Positions 1 through 6,175 of a DNA stretch of 9,477 bases are shown here, in pieces. The number at the start of each line of letters is the position of its first letter. Within the stretch, counting starts at the first letter, position 1. A program made the translations under genes and the position numbers. Below the pieces are notes generated by a model that was not told the DNA's origin, did no database searches, and saw only the letters and a list, made by a program, of their open reading frames with translations. Location of the stretch: the NCBI GenBank assembly GCA_004299215.1, contig SCTD01000463.1, positions 1 through 9,477 of the forward strand, given 5' to 3'. Source of the DNA: Frankiales bacterium. GTDB lineage: Bacteria; Actinomycetota; Actinomycetes; Mycobacteriales; SCTD01.

Positions 1-570
1 CTCTACGGCGTCTCCATGGGCGGAGGCATCATCCTCGAGATGGCCCGCCAGCGACCGGAGCGCGTCCGCTCGCTGCTGCTCGGCTGCACGATGGCCAAGA
101 CCCCGGACGTCCGCGGCCTGCCGCTGCTGCTGCGGCCGCTCCTGCTGCTCCCCGCACCCCTGATCTACAAGATCCTGACGAGCGTGAGGAAGAAGGAGAA
201 CCCGTTCCCGTACGGCACGCGCGCCGAGGCCGACAGGGTGGCACGCGACCAGGCGGTGATCGCCGCCAACGTCGGGAGCATGAAGACGTCGGTCGAGCAG
301 TCCAAGGCCATCAACCGCTACTCCATCAGCGAGGAGGAGGTGCGCGCCCTGCGCATGCCCGCGCTCGTGCTGCACGGCGACGAGGACAGCGCCGTGCCAT
401 ACGACTCCGGCGTCCGGCTGCACGAGCTCATCGCGCACAGCGAGATGGTCACGTTCCAGGGTGCGGGTCACAACTACTTCGTGGCTGCCGGGGAGGAGGC
501 GAACGCCGCGGCGCTCGACTTCCTCAGCCGGGTGGACGCCACGCTGGACAGCACCCTCCTCTCGACCTGA
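1..570 (+). CDS. Alpha/beta-fold serine hydrolase, C-terminal part (5' end outside window)
   Basis: The frame is open from base 1, so the gene begins upstream; 189 residues are visible. It starts in the nucleophile elbow: G-V-S-M-G at visible residues 3-7, with Ser5 as the expected nucleophile. The likely acid is the Asp in LHGDEDSAVP and the catalytic His is in GAGHNYF, both in the order and spacing usual for alpha/beta hydrolases. A cap region rich in Leu and Pro follows the elbow. This is the classic Ser-Asp-His type, probably a cytoplasmic esterase, lipase or C-C hydrolase; the substrate cannot be told from sequence. The missing part should hold the first strands and the HG oxyanion motif. 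The SGNH hydrolase gene starts 11 bp after its TGA, so the two are probably co-transcribed. Confidence 0.9.
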   Translation, partial: LYGVSMGGGIILEMARQRPERVRSLLLGCTMAKTPDVRGLPLLLRPLLLLPAPLIYKILTSVRKKENPFPYGTRAEADRVARDQAVIAANVGSMKTSVEQSKAINRYSISEEEVRALRMPALVLHGDEDSAVPYDSGVRLHELIAHSEMVTFQGAGHNYFVAAGEEANAAALDFLSRVDATLDSTLLST

Positions 571-581
571 GCGGCCGAGCG

Positions 582-1730
582 GTGCCCCGCCAGGACGTGC
601 CGGTCGACCGGCTCCCCGTGCACGGCGTGCTCGACCAGGACCTCACCGCGGACGGCGTCGTCCTCCGGCGGCTGCCTGCGTGGACCCGTCCGCAGCTGGT
701 GGAGCCGGCTCAGGAGATCGTGTCCACGATGCCGGCAGGCGGAGTGATCCGGTTCCGCACGGCGAGCAGGGTGCTGGAGCTCGACGCGATGCTCACGGTG
801 CTGCGCATCCGCGACCAGGAGCGGCCGTCCCCGGTCTTCGACCTCGTGGTCGACGACGTCGTGGTCGCTGCCGCGGTCGCCGACGACGTCATGACCTACC
901 ACCTCCAGGGCTACCGCCCCGAGGACCTGGTCGTCGTCCCCGGCGGCCCGGACACGCTCCGCTTCGAGCTGCCCGGCTCGACCGAGCAGGTCGTCGAGAT
1001 CTGGCTGCCGCACGACACGGTCGTCGAGGTGCGCGGGGTGCGCATCGACGAGGGCACGACGCTCGAGCCCGTCGACCGCGCCCGGCGCCGGTGGGTGCAC
1101 CACGGCAGCTCGATCAGCCACTGCCTGGAGGCGCCGCGACCGACCGAGACGTGGCCCGCGCTGGTCGCGCGGCGCGCGGGCGTCGACAGCCTCAACCTGG
1201 GTCTGGGCGGGCAGTGCATGCTCGACCAGTTCGTGGCCCGCACCATCCGCGACGAGCGCGCCGACCTGCTCAGCCTCAAGGTCGGCATCAACGTGGTCAA
1301 CGGCGACACCATGCGCGAGCGCACCTTCCGTCCCGCGCTGCACGGCTTCCTCGACACGGTCCGCGACGGTCACCCGGACACGCCGTTCCTGGTCGTCACC
1401 CCGATCATCTGCCCGGCGGCGGAGGAGTCCCCCGGACCGTCGGTCCTCGGCGACGACGGCCGCTACGGAGTCGTCCCCCGTCCGGTCGAGCTGGCCGCCG
1501 GTGCGCTCACCCTGCGGCGCGTGCGCGAGATCGTCACCGAGGTCGTGACCGTCCGGCAGCAGGCGGGCGACGCCCACCTGCACCTGCTGGACGGCCTGAC
1601 CCTGTTCGGCGAGCGCGACGCCGACCTGCTCCCCGACGCCCTCCACCCGAACGCCGAGGGCTACCAGCGCATCGCGGACCGCTTCCACTCCGCAGCCTTC
1701 GACGGCGGTCCGTTCGCCGAACGGCGCTAG
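582..1730 (+). CDS. SGNH/GDSL-family hydrolase (esterase/acylhydrolase)
   Basis: A 382-residue protein with the four SGNH blocks in the C-terminal half. Block I is HHGSSISH with nucleophile Ser177, block II is NLGLGG (205-210), block III is the G-x-N of KVGINVVNG (Asn237), and block V is DALHPN with Asp352 and His355. The first 165 residues or so are rich in predicted beta strands. Actinobacterial proteins of this kind carry an N-terminal jelly-roll-like domain before the GDSL domain (GxDLY_N plus Lipase_GDSL_3 type), which fits the length. No signal peptide is seen, so it is probably cytoplasmic. It should hydrolyse an ester or acyl group; the substrate is unknown. The GTG start is chosen because it gives the family-like N-terminus (LPVHGVL); a second in-frame GTG at 597 is possible. 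There is no good ribosome site. Its TAG stop overlaps the cupin gene's stop. Confidence 0.88.
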   Translation: MPRQDVPVDRLPVHGVLDQDLTADGVVLRRLPAWTRPQLVEPAQEIVSTMPAGGVIRFRTASRVLELDAMLTVLRIRDQERPSPVFDLVVDDVVVAAAVADDVMTYHLQGYRPEDLVVVPGGPDTLRFELPGSTEQVVEIWLPHDTVVEVRGVRIDEGTTLEPVDRARRRWVHHGSSISHCLEAPRPTETWPALVARRAGVDSLNLGLGGQCMLDQFVARTIRDERADLLSLKVGINVVNGDTMRERTFRPALHGFLDTVRDGHPDTPFLVVTPIICPAAEESPGPSVLGDDGRYGVVPRPVELAAGALTLRRVREIVTEVVTVRQQAGDAHLHLLDGLTLFGERDADLLPDALHPNAEGYQRIADRFHSAAFDGGPFAERR

Positions 1731-2038
1731 ACGCTCCCCTTGCGCTCCACCACGAGGATGCGCGCCTCGGGCGCCGGGTGCGCGACGTGCTCGTCGCCGG
1801 GTTCGGCGTGACAGACGTCGCCGACCTCCAGCCGGCGGACGCGCTCGTCCCCGCCGACCCGGTAGTGCATGTCGACGGCGCCGTCGAGGACGACGAAGAC
1901 CTCGGTGCCGTCGTTGACGTGCCAGACGTACGGCGCGTCGGTCCAGTGCAGCCGGACCGTCGCCCCGTCGATCTCGGCGACGTCCTGCGCCCCCCACGCC
2001 CGGTCGGCGGTGACGTCCCGCGCGGACACGAACCTCAT
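1727..2038 (-). CDS. Small single-domain cupin protein
   Basis: A 103-residue protein of the usual length for a one-domain cupin. Cupin motif 1 is seen as W-H40-x-N42-x3-E46 with Gly53 closing the motif, and motif 2 as G73-D-x5-P80-G81-x2-H84. His40, Glu46 and His84 would bind a metal; the second His of the usual HxH pair is Asn42. The fold alone does not give a function: members of this size serve as sugar or ligand sensors, small dioxygenases or isomerases. The ATG start is backed by an AAGGGGAG ribosome site four bases upstream (2043-2050). The gene converges on the SGNH hydrolase, overlapping it by 3 bp inside CTAG, and diverges from the MFE-2-type dehydrogenase across a 116-bp spacer with repeats. 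Confidence 0.85.
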   Translation of the reverse strand: MRFVSARDVTADRAWGAQDVAEIDGATVRLHWTDAPYVWHVNDGTEVFVVLDGAVDMHYRVGGDERVRRLEVGDVCHAEPGDEHVAHPAPEARILVVERKGSV

Positions 2039-2039
2039 G

Positions 2040-2076
2040 CTGCTCCCCTTGCTCGCCTTGCTCGCCGTGGCGAGCA
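2040..2076. repeat. Tandem 9-bp repeats ending in a perfect 18-bp inverted repeat (candidate operator)
   Basis: Read on the plus strand, TTGCTCGCC occurs twice in direct tandem (2049-2057 and 2058-2066). A degenerate third copy, CTGCTCCCC, lies at 2040-2048 with 7 of 9 bases matching. The second copy also forms the left arm of a perfect inverted repeat: TGCTCGCC at 2059-2066, GT, then GGCGAGCA at 2069-2076. The repeats sit directly in front of the cupin start in the divergent spacer, which is where a regulator of both directions would bind. No regulator gene is in the window. There is no T-run, so a terminator is unlikely. The direct reading of the bases is certain; the operator role is inferred. 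Confidence 0.5.
2043..2050 (-). promoter_or_regulatory. Ribosome binding site of the cupin gene
   Basis: On the minus strand AAGGGGAG lies four bases before the ATG at 2038. It supports this start. It also overlaps the third, degenerate copy of a 9-bp tandem repeat (see 2040-2076). Confidence 0.6.
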
Positions 2077-2112
2077 GTCTGCCAAAGCCCGAGGGGCGTG
2101 CGGGAGACTCGG

Positions 2113-2128
2113 GGACGCCGGGGCGTCC
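2113..2128. repeat. Perfect 16-bp inverted repeat upstream of the MFE-2-type dehydrogenase
   Basis: GGACGCC (2113-2119), spacer GG, GGCGTCC (2122-2128). It has nearly the same geometry as the palindrome at 2059-2076 (7- or 8-bp arms, 2-bp spacer) but a different sequence. It ends 26 bp before the GTG start at 2155 and 13 bp before the ribosome site. It could be an operator or a hairpin in the mRNA leader. Short GC palindromes arise by chance in such DNA, so confidence in a function is low. Confidence 0.35.
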
Positions 2129-2141
2129 GGCGAGGGACTGC

Positions 2142-2147
2142 AGGAGG
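2142..2147 (+). promoter_or_regulatory. Strong ribosome binding site AGGAGG deciding the GTG start at 2155
   Basis: AGGAGG lies seven bases before GTG 2155. The open frame extends further upstream to 2098, but that extension has no such site and does not resemble an SDR N-terminus. This site therefore fixes the start. It is the clearest Shine-Dalgarno sequence in the window. Confidence 0.8.
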
Positions 2148-2154
2148 TCAGCAC

Positions 2155-3060
2155 GTGAGCAGCTGCGACGGACGGGTCGTCGTCATCACCGGCGCGGGCG
2201 GCGGGATCGGCCGCGCCGAGGCGCTGCTGTTCGCCGAGGAGGGCGCGCGGGTCGTGGTGAACGACGTCAGCGCGGACGGCGCCAACGCCGTCGTCGAGGA
2301 GGTGCGCGCCGCCGGTGGCGAGGCGGTCGCGAACACCGACGACATCAGCGACTGGGACGGCGCCGGGCGGCTCATCGGCACCGCCCTGGAGACCTTCGGC
2401 GGGTTGGACACGCTGGTCAACAACGCCGGCATCCTGCGCGACCGGATGTTCGTGAACATGAGCGTCGACGACTGGGACGCCGTCATGAAGGTGCACCTGC
2501 GCGGGACGTTCTGCCCGAGCAAGCACGCCGTGTCGTACTGGCGCGAGCAGTCCAAGGCAGGCACCCCGCGCACCGCCCGGATCGTGAACACCTCCAGCCC
2601 GTCCGGCATCTACGGCAACGTCGGCCAGGCGAACTACGGGGCGGCCAAGGCGGGCATCGCCGCGTTCACGCAGATCCTCGGCGAGGAGCTGTGGCGCTAC
2701 GGCGTGCTGTCGAACGCGATCGCGCCGAGCGCGCTGACGCAGATGACCGAGGGCCTCACCGGCTACAAGGAGAAGCTGCAGGAGCTCGAGGACCGCACCG
2801 GCTGGAAGAACCCCGGGGGGCCGGAGCACATCGTCGCGCTGGTCGTCTACCTCGGCTCGCCGCTGGCCACCGTGAACGGCCGCGTCTTCGACCTGTGGGC
2901 CGGTTACGCCGGCGTGGCCCAGGGCTGGCACCCGGGGCCGGCGTACGAGAAGGAGGGCACCTTCACGGTCGCCGAGCTGGCCGAGGTCCTGCCGGACGTC
3001 ATCGCCCGTACGCCCCCGCAGACCGACCGCCTCGGCAACCCGAAGTCCTACGGCGGCTGA
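2155..3060 (+). CDS. MFE-2-type short-chain dehydrogenase, probable (3R)-hydroxyacyl-CoA dehydrogenase
   Basis: A 301-residue SDR. The dinucleotide-binding TGAGGGIG is at residues 12-19, NNAG at 89-92, and the catalytic Ser148, Tyr161 and Lys165 lie in NTSSPSG and YGAAK. The stretch GIYGNVGQANY, the VHLRGTF motif (113-119) and the GAGW-like end (WAGYAG) resemble the dehydrogenase domain of peroxisomal multifunctional enzyme type 2 (HSD17B4). That domain oxidises (3R)-hydroxyacyl-CoA with NAD. His114 stands where many SDRs have their fourth catalytic residue, Asn; to my knowledge MFE-2 proteins share this His. No MaoC hydratase or SCP domain follows, so a partner hydratase would be encoded elsewhere. 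The start is set by AGGAGG at 2142-2147. It is the first gene of a probable operon, with the decarboxylase starting 17 bp after its stop. Confidence 0.85.
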   Translation: MSSCDGRVVVITGAGGGIGRAEALLFAEEGARVVVNDVSADGANAVVEEVRAAGGEAVANTDDISDWDGAGRLIGTALETFGGLDTLVNNAGILRDRMFVNMSVDDWDAVMKVHLRGTFCPSKHAVSYWREQSKAGTPRTARIVNTSSPSGIYGNVGQANYGAAKAGIAAFTQILGEELWRYGVLSNAIAPSALTQMTEGLTGYKEKLQELEDRTGWKNPGGPEHIVALVVYLGSPLATVNGRVFDLWAGYAGVAQGWHPGPAYEKEGTFTVAELAEVLPDVIARTPPQTDRLGNPKSYGG

Positions 3061-3077
3061 CGACGCCCTCCCTGTCG

Positions 3078-4490
3078 ATGAGCGACGACTCCGGCTTCCA
3101 CATGCCGCTGGCGGAGTTCCGCCGGCACGGCCACGACCTCGTGGACTGGATCGCCGACTACCTCGAGACCGTCGAGCAGCGGCCGATCCTCGCGACGACC
3201 GGGCCGGGTGACGTGCGCGCCGGGCTCCCGGCGCACCCGAACGAGGAGCCGGAGAGCTTCGACGCGGTCCTCGCCGACCTCGACCGCGTGATCCTGCCCG
3301 GCATCACGCACTGGCAGCACCCCGGCTGGTTCGCCTACTTCCCCGCGAACACCTCACCGCCGTCGATCCTCGGCGAGCTCGTCTCCGCCGGCCTCGGAGT
3401 CCAGGGGATGCTCTGGTCGACCAGTCCCGCCGCGACCGAGGTCGAGAGCCTGATGCTCGACTGGCTCGTCGAGCTCCTGGGCCTGCCGGGGTCGTGGCGG
3501 GTCGACACCGGGCCGGGTGGCGGGGTGATCCAGATGAGCGCCTCCGACTCGACCCACACGGCCCTCGTCGTCGCCCGCGAGCGCGCACGCCGGAACGGCG
3601 CCGCGCCGCAGGACCTGGTCGTCTACGCCTCCTCCCAGGCGCACTCCTCGATCGAGAAGGGCGCTCGGGTCGCAGGTCTGGAGCACCTGCGCCTGCTGCC
3701 GGTCGACGACGAGCTCGCCCTCGATGTCGGCGCCCTGCGTGACGCGGTCGCCCGGGACGTCGCGGCCGGCCGCACGCCGTGCGCGGTCGTCAGCGCGGTG
3801 GGCACGACAGGCACCACCGCCGTCGATCCCGTACGAGCGATCGGCCAGGTGGCGCGCGCGTCCGGGATGTGGCACCACGTCGATGCCGCCTACGCCGGGA
3901 CGGCGATGGTCTGCCCGGAGCTGCGCCACCTGCAGGACGGGCTCGAGACGGCCGACTCCTACACCGTCAACCCGCACAAGTGGATGTTCACCAGCTTCGA
4001 CTGCTCGGCGTTCTGGGTCGCCGACAGGCAGGAGCTGGTCCAGACGCTCTCGGTGCTGCCGGCGTACCTGCGAGACGCGGCATCGGAGACCGGCGAGGTG
4101 GTCGACTACCGCGACTGGCACGTCCCGCTCGGTCGGCGCTTCCGCGCGCTGAAGCTGATGTTCGTGCTGCGCTCCTACGGCGCCGTCGGGCTGCGGCACC
4201 ACGTCCGGGAGCACCTGCGGCTGGCTCGCGAGCTGGCCGACCGGCTGGCGGCCGATCCGCGCTTCGCCCTCGTCGCGCCCGTGCCGTTCGCGCTCGTGTG
4301 CTTCCGGCTCGTCGCCGGTGACGACGCGACGACGGCGCTCGCGCGCCAGGTCAACGAGAGCGGCCGCTACGCCGTCACCGCCTCCGAGCTGCCGGACCGC
4401 ACCGCGTTCATCCGCGTCTCCGTCGGCCAGACGAGCACCGAGCAACGCCACGTCGACGGGTTGTGGTCCCTGCTCGACGCGCTGGCCTAG
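3078..4490 (+). CDS. Aromatic-L-amino-acid decarboxylase (PLP-dependent, group II)
   Basis: A 470-residue cytoplasmic PLP enzyme of normal family length. NPHK-W gives the PLP-binding Lys301; SSQAHSS gives His189, which stacks on the cofactor ring; HHVDAAYAG gives Asp269, which pairs with the pyridine nitrogen. GITHWQHPGWFAYF (75-88), GPGGGVIQ (145-152) and LGRRFRALK (351-359) are signature stretches. Tyr330 in LPAYL corresponds to the loop Tyr332 of human DDC, which favours decarboxylation; Phe there is typical of aromatic aldehyde synthases. The product would be an amine such as tyramine, phenylethylamine or tryptamine; which one cannot be told. The ATG at 3078 gives the typical N-terminus (LAEFRRHGHDLVDWIADYL), and the upstream open frame is a shadow of the dehydrogenase. 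No clear ribosome site precedes it, so translation may be coupled. Confidence 0.93.
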   Translation: MSDDSGFHMPLAEFRRHGHDLVDWIADYLETVEQRPILATTGPGDVRAGLPAHPNEEPESFDAVLADLDRVILPGITHWQHPGWFAYFPANTSPPSILGELVSAGLGVQGMLWSTSPAATEVESLMLDWLVELLGLPGSWRVDTGPGGGVIQMSASDSTHTALVVARERARRNGAAPQDLVVYASSQAHSSIEKGARVAGLEHLRLLPVDDELALDVGALRDAVARDVAAGRTPCAVVSAVGTTGTTAVDPVRAIGQVARASGMWHHVDAAYAGTAMVCPELRHLQDGLETADSYTVNPHKWMFTSFDCSAFWVADRQELVQTLSVLPAYLRDAASETGEVVDYRDWHVPLGRRFRALKLMFVLRSYGAVGLRHHVREHLRLARELADRLAADPRFALVAPVPFALVCFRLVAGDDATTALARQVNESGRYAVTASELPDRTAFIRVSVGQTSTEQRHVDGLWSLLDALA

Positions 4491-4493
4491 GTT
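4488..4493 (+). promoter_or_regulatory. Candidate -10 element (TAGGTT) for a leaderless transcript of the second SDR
   Basis: TAGGTT fits the actinobacterial -10 pattern TANNNT and ends seven bases before the ATG at 4501, the spacing expected when transcription starts at or next to the start codon. Its first three bases are the stop codon of the decarboxylase. No Shine-Dalgarno sequence precedes this ATG, which fits a leaderless start. No clear -35 element is seen. Confidence 0.4.
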
Positions 4494-4500
4494 GACCGCC

Positions 4501-5328
4501 ATGAGCGATGCGCGCACCTACTCCGGCAAGACCTGCGTCATCACCGGGGCGGGGTCCGGCATCGGCCGGGCGCTGTCCGTGGAGCTCGCCGGCCGCGGCG
4601 CCCGGCTGGCCATCAGCGACGTCGACGAGCTCGGGCTCGCCGAGACCGCCGAGCTCTGCAAGGTCGCCGGCAGCGAGCCGCGCACCTACCGCGTCAACGT
4701 CGCGGACCGCGCCGCCGTCTACGCCCACGCCGAGCAGGTCGTGCAGGACTTCGGCGCCGTGCACCTCGTCGTCAACAACGCCGGTGTGGCGCTGCACGGC
4801 CCGGTCGCCGAGATCAGCGACGAGGACTTCCACTGGGTCATGGACATCGACTTCTGGGGCGTCGTCCACGGCACCCAGGCGTTCCTCCCCCACCTGGTGG
4901 CGAGCGGCGACGGGCAGGTCGCCAACGTGTCCAGCGTCTTCGGGCTGATCGGCGTGCCGAAGCAGGCTGCGTACAACGCGGCGAAGTTCGCGGTGCGCGG
5001 CTTCACCGAGGCGCTCCGGCAGGAGATGCAGCTGTCCGGCACGCCGGTCGCGGTGAGCTGCATCCACCCCGGGGGCATCCGCACGGAGATCGCCCGCCGA
5101 GCGCGCGCCACCGCCTCCGAGGACAAGGCCGAGATGGCGACGACCTTCGACAAGCTGGCCCGCACCAGCCCGCCGCGAGCGGCGCGGATCATCCTGAAGG
5201 GGCTCGAGCGCGACAAGGCGCGGATCCTCGTCGGGCCGGACGCGTGGTTCCTCGCGGCGCTGCCCCGCGTGCTCGGTTCGGGCTACACGCGCATCGTCGC
5301 CCGGGGCGCCTCCCGCCTCGAGAGCTGA
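4501..5328 (+). CDS. Short-chain dehydrogenase/reductase (classical SDR)
   Basis: A 275-residue protein with TGAGSGIG at 15-22, NNAG at 92-95, and Ser145, Tyr158 and Lys162 in NVSS and YNAAK. Asp40 at the end of the second strand favours NAD over NADP. The DIDFWGVVHGTQAFLPHL region is typical of a large actinobacterial SDR group; Asp118 occupies the place of the usual fourth catalytic Asn. After the core (to about residue 195), a helical tail follows, with RAARIILKGLERDKARILVG common in this group, perhaps membrane-facing. It oxidises an alcohol or reduces a carbonyl; the substrate is unknown. It lies 10 bp after the decarboxylase stop, in line with an operon, but also has its own candidate -10 at 4488-4493. 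Its stop lies one base from the stop of the opposing hydrolase. Confidence 0.9.
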   Translation: MSDARTYSGKTCVITGAGSGIGRALSVELAGRGARLAISDVDELGLAETAELCKVAGSEPRTYRVNVADRAAVYAHAEQVVQDFGAVHLVVNNAGVALHGPVAEISDEDFHWVMDIDFWGVVHGTQAFLPHLVASGDGQVANVSSVFGLIGVPKQAAYNAAKFAVRGFTEALRQEMQLSGTPVAVSCIHPGGIRTEIARRARATASEDKAEMATTFDKLARTSPPRAARIILKGLERDKARILVGPDAWFLAALPRVLGSGYTRIVARGASRLES

Positions 5329-5329
5329 G

Positions 5330-6173
5330 TCAGCCGAAGAGCGCGAGCGCCCGGTCGGCGACGACCTCCGGCGCCTCCTCGGGCACGAAGTGCCCTACCC
5401 CGTCGAGGATCTCGACCGTCATGTCCTCGGCGTGCGCCTGCCAGCCGTCGAGCAGCGCGGCGCTGGAGATCGGGTCGTGCTCGCCGTTGACGAGCCGCGT
5501 CGGCACCGCGAGGCGCGCGTCGGCGTAGCGGCCGGTGACGACGTGCCGGCTCTCCGCGAGCAGGAAGGTGCGGTAGAGCCGCTCGGTCGCGCGAGCCCGA
5601 GCCGGGTCCTTCATCACCCCGGCGTAGGTGTCGACCACGCCGACCTCGCGCCGGCTGCCGCCGCGCACGACCGTGCCGGCCAGCCCCGCCCGCATCAGCG
5701 ACCTGCCGAGCAGCGGCGTCGCGAGCGGCAGCTGGTAGCCCATCCGCCAGCTCTGCAGCGCCTTGCCGACGCCGGGCTTCTGGAACGGCGGCAGGATGCC
5801 GAGCGCGAGGAAGCCGCGGAAGCGCTCGGGGGCTCGCAGGCAGGCGAGGAACCCTGTCCAGCCGCCCCAGTCGTGGCCGACGAGCCCGACCCGAGGCAGC
5901 TCGAGCGCGTCGAGCGTCCCGAGCAGGTCGGTCGCCAGCTGCTCCTTGTCGTAGCCGCCGGACGGCACCGAGGTCCAGCCGTGCCCGCGCAGGTCGGGCA
6001 TCACCAGCCGGTAGCGGCCCGCGAGCAGCGGCACGACCCGGTGCCAGCAGTACCAGTGCTGCGGCCACCCGTGCAGCAGCACCAGCGGCTCGCCGGAGCC
6101 CGCCTCGGCGACCGTGCACGTCCAGCTCCCCGACTCGCACGGTCCGGTGCGAGACCCCCTGCACCACAGGCAT
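5330..6173 (-). CDS. Epoxide hydrolase/dehalogenase-like alpha/beta hydrolase, apparent frameshift near 6112-6113
   Basis: The main frame (6082 down to 5330) encodes HGWP (oxyanion hole), the nucleophile elbow VGHDWGG, an Asp in NGEHDPIS and the catalytic His in GVGHFVPEE. An Asp nucleophile points to the epoxide hydrolase/haloalkane dehalogenase/fluoroacetate dehalogenase group. That frame has no start codon before GTG 6082, which would delete the first strands. The missing N-terminus lies in another frame from ATG 6173: VSHRTVRVGELDVH, then nonsense. Dropping one base of the GG pair (CC at 6112-6113 on plus) joins it to VAEAGSGEPLVLLHGWP and gives a normal 280-residue enzyme with Asp101, Asp233 and His261. 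This is either a sequencing error or a recent disabling mutation. ATG 6173 lies two bases past the carboxyltransferase stop; GTG 6179 overlaps it as GTGA. It is the last gene of the operon. Confidence 0.8.
6112..6113 (-). other. Likely site of a one-base insertion (frameshift)
   Basis: Upstream of this GG pair (minus strand) the hydrolase-like reading is in the frame of 6173; downstream it is in the frame of 6082. Removing a single G here restores one continuous protein. The exact base cannot be fixed beyond this dinucleotide and its close surroundings. Confidence 0.7.
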
Positions 6174-6175
6174 CG

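Noticed and set aside
474..1997. A 507-codon open frame on the minus strand opposite the SGNH hydrolase
   Set aside because: No recognisable domain; it conflicts with two motif-supported genes and looks like a codon-bias shadow.
2059..2128. The two palindromes as transcription terminators
   Set aside because: They lie upstream of two divergent starts, have 2-base loops and lack a following T-run.
461..2158. A 565-codon open frame on the plus strand over the SGNH and cupin genes
   Set aside because: Its composition is Arg/Pro/Ala-rich nonsense, and the two genes it covers have clear catalytic or metal-binding motifs.
1869..3077. Long N-terminal extension of the decarboxylase frame
   Set aside because: The extension is a shadow of the cupin and dehydrogenase genes. 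The protein has full family length when started at ATG 3078.
5330..6082. Taking GTG 6082 as the real start of the alpha/beta hydrolase
   Set aside because: The protein would begin one residue before LLHG, without the first strands needed for the fold, while a matching N-terminus lies just upstream in another frame.
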